Shown here: in pieces, positions 60,345-64,000 of the stretch
How the letters are laid out: each line of letters begins with the position of its first letter
Position numbering within the stretch: position 1 is the stretch's first letter
Source of the DNA: CAWGQN01 sp963824885
Lineage (GTDB): Bacteria; Actinomycetota; Actinomycetes; Actinomycetales; Microbacteriaceae
Direction of reading: 5' to 3'
DNA length: 64,000 bases
Assembly: GCA_963824885.1 (NCBI GenBank)
Contig: CAWGQN010000002.1
Span: 62,001-126,000 of the forward strand
The notes under the pieces: model-generated
What the model saw: only the letters and a program-made list of their open reading frames with translations
Told to the model about the DNA's origin: nothing
Database searches by the model: none
Translations under genes and position numbers: made by a program

Positions 60345-60661
60345 CAATAATCGGAAAGAACCTTCTGGCTGGCGCGATAATATTCGTCGTTTTCTGGCTG
60401 GTTCAACTACCGTCTCCCCAGTTGTATCTTCTTTCAGCCGGGTGGGTGATTGCGGGGTGTGGCGCGGACGTAGTTCGCGCCAGGCGAAGGGGAGTGGTGG
60501 GGCCTCTCGCTATCGCGCTAGGAATAGGTGGGGTCGTGTTTCTCGTGCTCTGGTTAATTCAGATACCGTTACGAGACAACCTCGTGTATTCGATTATAAT
60601 ATTTCTGTTCGTTTTCTTGTCTGAGTTTATTCCGCGCAAGAAGGAAGCAGTCGGGCCCTGA
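60338..60661 (+). CDS. Small four-helix membrane protein
   Basis: 107 aa from ATG 60338, overlapping the stop of the preceding truncated gene. About four hydrophobic segments: LLAGAIIFVVFWLVQL, LYLLSAGWVIAGCGA, GPLAIALGIGGVVFLVLWLI and YSIIIFLFVFLSEF. A possible immunity or accessory protein for the exported protein, by coupling only; no family recognised. Confidence 0.6.
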   Translation: MLTIIGKNLLAGAIIFVVFWLVQLPSPQLYLLSAGWVIAGCGADVVRARRRGVVGPLAIALGIGGVVFLVLWLIQIPLRDNLVYSIIIFLFVFLSEFIPRKKEAVGP

Positions 60662-61023
60662 TTCACTATCGAGTCGGGTGACGTCGGCAACGATCACGGG
60701 GCTGCTGAGTTTTTTGCTGACAGGGCCGGAGCCGAGAAGCTGCCACACCCCCCGCCACGAGTGCCGCGGTGATTCGGTCTCACGGTGACCGCGCACATCA
60801 AATAATTGCCCTGGCGCGTCAACTCAGTCCGACGGGTGCGTCGGTGTGAACATCGGTGACCGTGTGCGTTTACGGTACTGCTCTTTCGCGGAGTGCCAGC
60901 GCGTGCACACCCCTGCGCCACCGTCGGGGACTCGACTCACGGCGCGCCGCGGAGCGCGATGACACGAAAAACGAACGAGAATAGGTATTCTAGGTTTTAG
61001 TCATGACATCCTGATCAGGGTCG
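60662..61023. repeat. Intergenic stretch with a solo IS3-type terminal repeat (60698-60721)
   Basis: GGGGCTGCTGAGTTTTTTGC followed by TGAC matches the ends of the two IS3 copies with two or three changes and continues into GGGCCGG like their subterminal sequence. It is a remnant or one-ended scar. The rest of this stretch contains no gene I can support. Confidence 0.65.
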
Positions 61024-61044
61024 ATGTGTGGATTGAGTGAAACG

Positions 61045-63156
61045 ATGAGCTCCTCTCAACGAAGACGTTCTCGGCGCCGACGCGGTCGTCACACAATTCA
61101 CCCTCGACGACCCGCGGTGTGTCGGGTGCACGCGGCTGCTGGCCCACTCGTCGTGCTCGCGTTTATTAGTGGCGCGTTCTCGTCATCGGCGGCTCTGGCT
61201 GCCGCTCCCGTAGCACCCCCCGTGGCGGCTCCGCTCCCAATTGTTCCAATAGAAACGCACGTGGTCGCCCCGGTCGAAACGCCAGCGGCGAATATATATG
61301 ATTTGGACAAACAACTTCGTGGCATTCCGGAATTGGCACAATTCTTCACGAACATTGACACGAGCCGCGTTAAGGTTTTCAACCGCATCAACAAAGCGGA
61401 AGTTACCGAAGCCGTTCCCGATGGTGCCGTTTACTCGACGGGTGTCGATATTGACAACAGTGGCGCCAGCGAGCAAGCGCAAACGGCTCAATCTCCGAGC
61501 CTGAGCGTGACCGACTCCCACGATATTGAAAATACGATCTCCCATGGCTTGAATCTGGGAGTCGAGGTTTCTGCCTCTCAGAGGGTTGATTTTCTTGTCG
61601 CTCAAGGAGGACTCGAGGAGAAGGTCTCCGCCGGTTTTGAGATGAGTTGGGCGACCAGCACACGGGACACAAAAACGGTCTCGTACGAGTTGCCACCCCA
61701 ATCGGTCGTCGCTCCGCCCTACACGAGAGTCCACGTGAGCGGCGTGATGCAAAAGGTCAAGAGCTCGGGAAATCTCATCATGAGCGGGGACCTCGTCGGC
61801 GAGGTTGTTTTTCGCAAGTCGTGCGGTGGCGACATTGTCGTTCCGATTGGTCAACTTCTCGCGATGACGTACGCCAACGGGTCTCGCATTGCTCCCGCTC
61901 ATATCTCGCCGCAAGGCGACACCGCGCGTTTTGTCGGCGAGTCTCGATTTTCTGGAGCAATCGGTCTGCACCTCTCGATTAAATACGATTACATTCCGTT
62001 GAGCGCGAGCGCTCCTCCCGCGAAATCGGAAATTAGACCCGTGCTGGCGAGACCGACGGAGGCTCTTCCCCCTATTCAACCCGTGGTGCCGATCCAGTCG
62101 ACGATCGGCCGACCACTCGCGACACTCACGACAAACGCGTGTCCGGGTTCCGGCTTCACGAGGACCATCGAGAATCTGCAGGTATCGAGCGCCGACCTGA
62201 CAAATTATCTTGATTACGATTCACTCGTGCCCGGGGGCGCGGCCGTGAAAGACGAAGATCACAAGCCGCACGATATGTGGGTTTTCGCTCCGCTGGGAAA
62301 CGAACAGGGACTCTTCCGTTTGCTGTACGGGAGATCGGGTTTGTGTCTTGCGACAAAAAAATCTCCCGTATGGACCCAGAATAATCAAATTTACGACGTT
62401 GTCGTCGAACCGTGCAAAGTCGCAACGGGAGTCGTTGAATTGCGACACGTGTGGGGTTTAGTGCGAACAAGAAGTGCCGAACGCAGTACCGGCGATCTTT
62501 ATCAGCTCGAAAACGTCGGAGTCCGATCCGGGTGCGCGGCGCGACCGTACCCCGGAGCTGCTATCCCGATGGTCATCTCGTGTCATCCCCCCGGGGCCGG
62601 AGAAATCTCAACCTGGCACGGCGGCCCAGACGACGCAAAATGGCAATTCACGGTTGCCGAATCGACGCGGGTCGATACGGTCCGGGAATCACTTCGCGCG
62701 CATTCACGACAGTGGAGTCACAACAATCAGGTCGATCGGGGAGCCGAGGGCGAGTGCACGAGCATGAGACCGACCCACTCGCCCGATCGGTGGCAATACG
62801 TCGAATTTCGGTTGTGCGGCAAGAAATCCGGCACCGGATTGCTCTTTACTCTGACGCTCAAAGAGATGCAATACAAGTGGGGTGGTCCTCTCGGGGCGTG
62901 GTATTACAACACTCGGTACGCGCAAGGCCGCGCACACGTTGAACTCTTTTCTGAAGACGGCACGAAAATCAAAACCCTCATGTTGGGCGGCAGTACGACG
63001 GGCCGCACTCTCGAGCTTTCGAGCAAGATTGCCGGATTGCAACCGGGGGAATACCGCCTCGTCGTCTCGCACGTGGCACTCGCGGGAATGTGGTGGTCCA
63101 CGACAGATTCCAGCAGCGTGTCACCCGCAACTTTCACGCTCGATATTGCGGTGTGA
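61045..63156 (+). CDS. Large secreted protein with ETX/MTX2 (aerolysin-like) pore-forming region
   Basis: 703 aa. A long Arg-rich n-region and hydrophobic segment end at AALA|AAP (~residue 54); a Pro/Val linker follows. Residues ~120-320 alternate Ser/Thr and hydrophobic residues as in the ETX/MTX2 stem (SPSLSVTDSHDIENTISHGL, VSASQRVDFLVAQ, GFEMSWATSTRDTKTVSYEL). Then come the typical PPQSVVAPPYTRVHVSGVMQ and IMSGDLVGEV. The C-terminal ~330 residues include a ricin-B/lectin-like part (LFRLLYGRSGLCLATKKSPV) and a second beta module. ATG 61024 is an alternative start. It is probably secreted as a pore-forming toxin or adhesin; no proof of activity. Confidence 0.65.
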   Translation: MSSSQRRRSRRRRGRHTIHPRRPAVCRVHAAAGPLVVLAFISGAFSSSAALAAAPVAPPVAAPLPIVPIETHVVAPVETPAANIYDLDKQLRGIPELAQFFTNIDTSRVKVFNRINKAEVTEAVPDGAVYSTGVDIDNSGASEQAQTAQSPSLSVTDSHDIENTISHGLNLGVEVSASQRVDFLVAQGGLEEKVSAGFEMSWATSTRDTKTVSYELPPQSVVAPPYTRVHVSGVMQKVKSSGNLIMSGDLVGEVVFRKSCGGDIVVPIGQLLAMTYANGSRIAPAHISPQGDTARFVGESRFSGAIGLHLSIKYDYIPLSASAPPAKSEIRPVLARPTEALPPIQPVVPIQSTIGRPLATLTTNACPGSGFTRTIENLQVSSADLTNYLDYDSLVPGGAAVKDEDHKPHDMWVFAPLGNEQGLFRLLYGRSGLCLATKKSPVWTQNNQIYDVVVEPCKVATGVVELRHVWGLVRTRSAERSTGDLYQLENVGVRSGCAARPYPGAAIPMVISCHPPGAGEISTWHGGPDDAKWQFTVAESTRVDTVRESLRAHSRQWSHNNQVDRGAEGECTSMRPTHSPDRWQYVEFRLCGKKSGTGLLFTLTLKEMQYKWGGPLGAWYYNTRYAQGRAHVELFSEDGTKIKTLMLGGSTTGRTLELSSKIAGLQPGEYRLVVSHVALAGMWWSTTDSSSVSPATFTLDIAV

Positions 63157-63414
63157 CACGGTTTCGCTCGTGTGGTTCCGCCCAATCTGCTGCCCCTGGG
63201 CGCGGAACGACAACGCGCGCGTTGCGAAAGGACGCGTGGATTCTCGGCCCCGCGACCGACTCACGCGAACGTCCGTGCGGTGCGGCGACAAGTCGGATTG
63301 AGCGCCCAACGCGTCGCGAGCTGGCACCGCGGTTGGTGCTCCTGTAGTCTTTAGCACGACTTGCCCGCGGGCTCATCGCCCTCGCAGCACACCTCGGTGC
63401 CCGGCAAATCCCAC

Positions 63415-63487
63415 GCGCCTGTAGCTCAACGGATAGAGCATCTGACTACGGATCAGAAGGTTGGGGGTTCGAATCCCTTCAGGCGCA
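63415..63487 (+). tRNA. tRNA-Arg(ACG)
   Basis: 73 nt. Acceptor GCGCCTG/CAGGCGC, anticodon stem TCTGA/TCAGA with loop CTACGGA (anticodon ACG), T-arm GGGGG-TTCGAAT-CCCTT. CCA is not encoded. Confidence 0.96.
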
Positions 63488-63526
63488 CACGTGTTGAGAC
63501 AATCGAGGAGCGGTCGAGACGGCTGA

Positions 63527-63787
63527 TCACGCGCTCTTCAGCCACGCGCGGAGCGCATCCCGGATAACGTCGCTTCTCGTGCTGTGATCATGGACTGCCC
63601 GTCGGGCGAGTGCGGTGCCCAACTCCGGGTCGAGGCGGATAGTCGTCACGCTCGCTACACCGTTACCCATCCGAGGTCGACCGCGCCGCCTGAGTTCGCC
63701 AATGGTGTAGCCTCGTTCGGCCTCGTCGGCCCAGTCCTGAATCTGAGCGTCTGAGACGGGCTTTCCATTGATTGTGCCCTTGGCCAT
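63527..63787 (-). CDS. Ribbon-helix-helix antitoxin (BrnA-like)
   Basis: 86 aa. An N-terminal NGKPVSDAQIQDWADEAERG is followed by an RHH domain VTTIRLDPELGTALARRAVH and STRSDVIRDALRAWLKS. The order toxin then antitoxin, and the short overlap with the upstream toxin gene (ATGATG), resemble brnTA. GGGAG lies six bases before ATG 63787. It is convergent with tRNA-Arg. Confidence 0.82.
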   Translation of the reverse strand: MAKGTINGKPVSDAQIQDWADEAERGYTIGELRRRGRPRMGNGVASVTTIRLDPELGTALARRAVHDHSTRSDVIRDALRAWLKSA

Positions 63788-64000
63788 CATTTACTCCCTT
63801 CCGGCAACAGGTTAAGGTAGCGCTTACGAGCTTTCATCGCGTGGATTATGAGATTGTGGGTGTCATCGAAGGTTAGTACCACTGTTTCGATCAGCTGGCC
63901 GTTTTGATCGAAACCGAGACGCAGCTGCCTGCCTGGTTTGCCTTCTTCAAGGTCAACGGTCACAAGATAGTGCCGTGCGGCGAAGATCGAGTCTTTCGGA
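63787..64000 (-). CDS. BrnT-like toxin, 5' end outside window
   Basis: Minus-strand translation at the window edge gives SIFAARHYLVTVDLEEGKPG, RQLRLGFDQNGQLIETVVLT, FDDTHNLIIHAMKARKRYLN and LLPEGSK-stop. The R-rxLRLGFD...IHAMKAR-YL pattern is that of small actinobacterial RNase-like toxins encoded beside RHH antitoxins. Only the last 70 residues are in the window. Confidence 0.75.
   Translation of the reverse strand, partial: PKDSIFAARHYLVTVDLEEGKPGRQLRLGFDQNGQLIETVVLTFDDTHNLIIHAMKARKRYLNLLPEGSK

Noticed and set aside
1..64000. CRISPR array or cas genes
   Set aside because: No regularly spaced short direct repeats and no Cas-like protein seen.

Overview
The window looks like chromosome of a moderately high-GC actinobacterium, probably order Micrococcales and possibly Microbacteriaceae. 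The evidence is the codon bias towards G/C, frequent GTG and TTG starts, many lipoprotein or Sec signal peptides, and the housekeeping order pgm, pheA, diacylglycerol kinase, serS, HAD hydrolase, tRNA-Ser, LCP enzyme. The assignment is inferred from gene content; no rRNA is present.

Layout. 1-2.8 kb: sugar ABC importer (permease, ATPase, XylF/ChvE-like binding lipoprotein) with a strong hairpin after the binding-protein gene. 3-7.8 kb: small secreted and membrane proteins, a DsbA-like thiol oxidoreductase, an orphan HTH protein, and a Phd/RelE-type toxin-antitoxin pair with a perfect palindromic operator. 7.9-27 kb: an accessory region built from repeated cassettes. Each cassette has a small secreted beta/gamma-crystallin (Streptomyces killer-toxin-like) protein and/or a ~287-residue lipoprotein (five recognisable members plus a 5' remnant). 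Flanking sequence was duplicated with them and an IS3-family element interrupts one member. Embedded at 10.3-17.9 kb, between perfect 24-bp direct repeats and beside a truncated IS256 transposase, is an AT-richer island. It is a compact RiPP cluster: precursor peptide ending in Cys, APH-like kinase, HopA1-like lyase, flavoprotein Cys decarboxylase, DUF418 membrane protein, a small unknown protein and an ABC exporter. It resembles class V lanthipeptide (lanthidin) or thioamitide-type aminovinyl-cysteine pathways, but lacks YcaO/TfuA and LanB/C/M. A MacAB-like efflux system (17.9-21.4 kb) follows.

29-43 kb: core metabolism. It holds a methylcitrate cycle operon (prpD, prpB, prpC), a PutA-like bifunctional proline-to-glutamate enzyme, and a dimethylargininase-like enzyme coupled to ornithine aminotransferase, which together feed arginine and ornithine into glutamate. 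A lipase-like hydrolase, a beta-class DNA methyltransferase, a DHA2 drug exporter and a VanY-like carboxypeptidase follow. 44-45.7 kb: two secreted proteins with hydrophobic Gly/Ala-rich tails. 45.7-53.2 kb: a housekeeping block, with pgm split by a one-base frameshift.

53.1-60.7 kb: a decayed accessory region. A 2.1-kb element sits between tRNA-Ser(GCT) and a duplicated tRNA 3' end, carrying a HicA-like pair and an SRAP protein. Then come a potassium channel, an AAA-type ATPase gene broken by IS256 (8-bp target duplication) and cut off by a second IS3 copy, and a beheaded secreted-protein gene. 61-63.2 kb: a 700-residue secreted protein whose central part resembles ETX/MTX2 aerolysin-like pore-forming toxins. 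The window ends with tRNA-Arg(ACG) and a BrnTA-like pair.

The accessory genes point to interbacterial competition: RiPP, killer-toxin-like proteins, a pore former, exporters and toxin-antitoxin pairs, assembled by duplication, IS activity and tRNA-associated integration.
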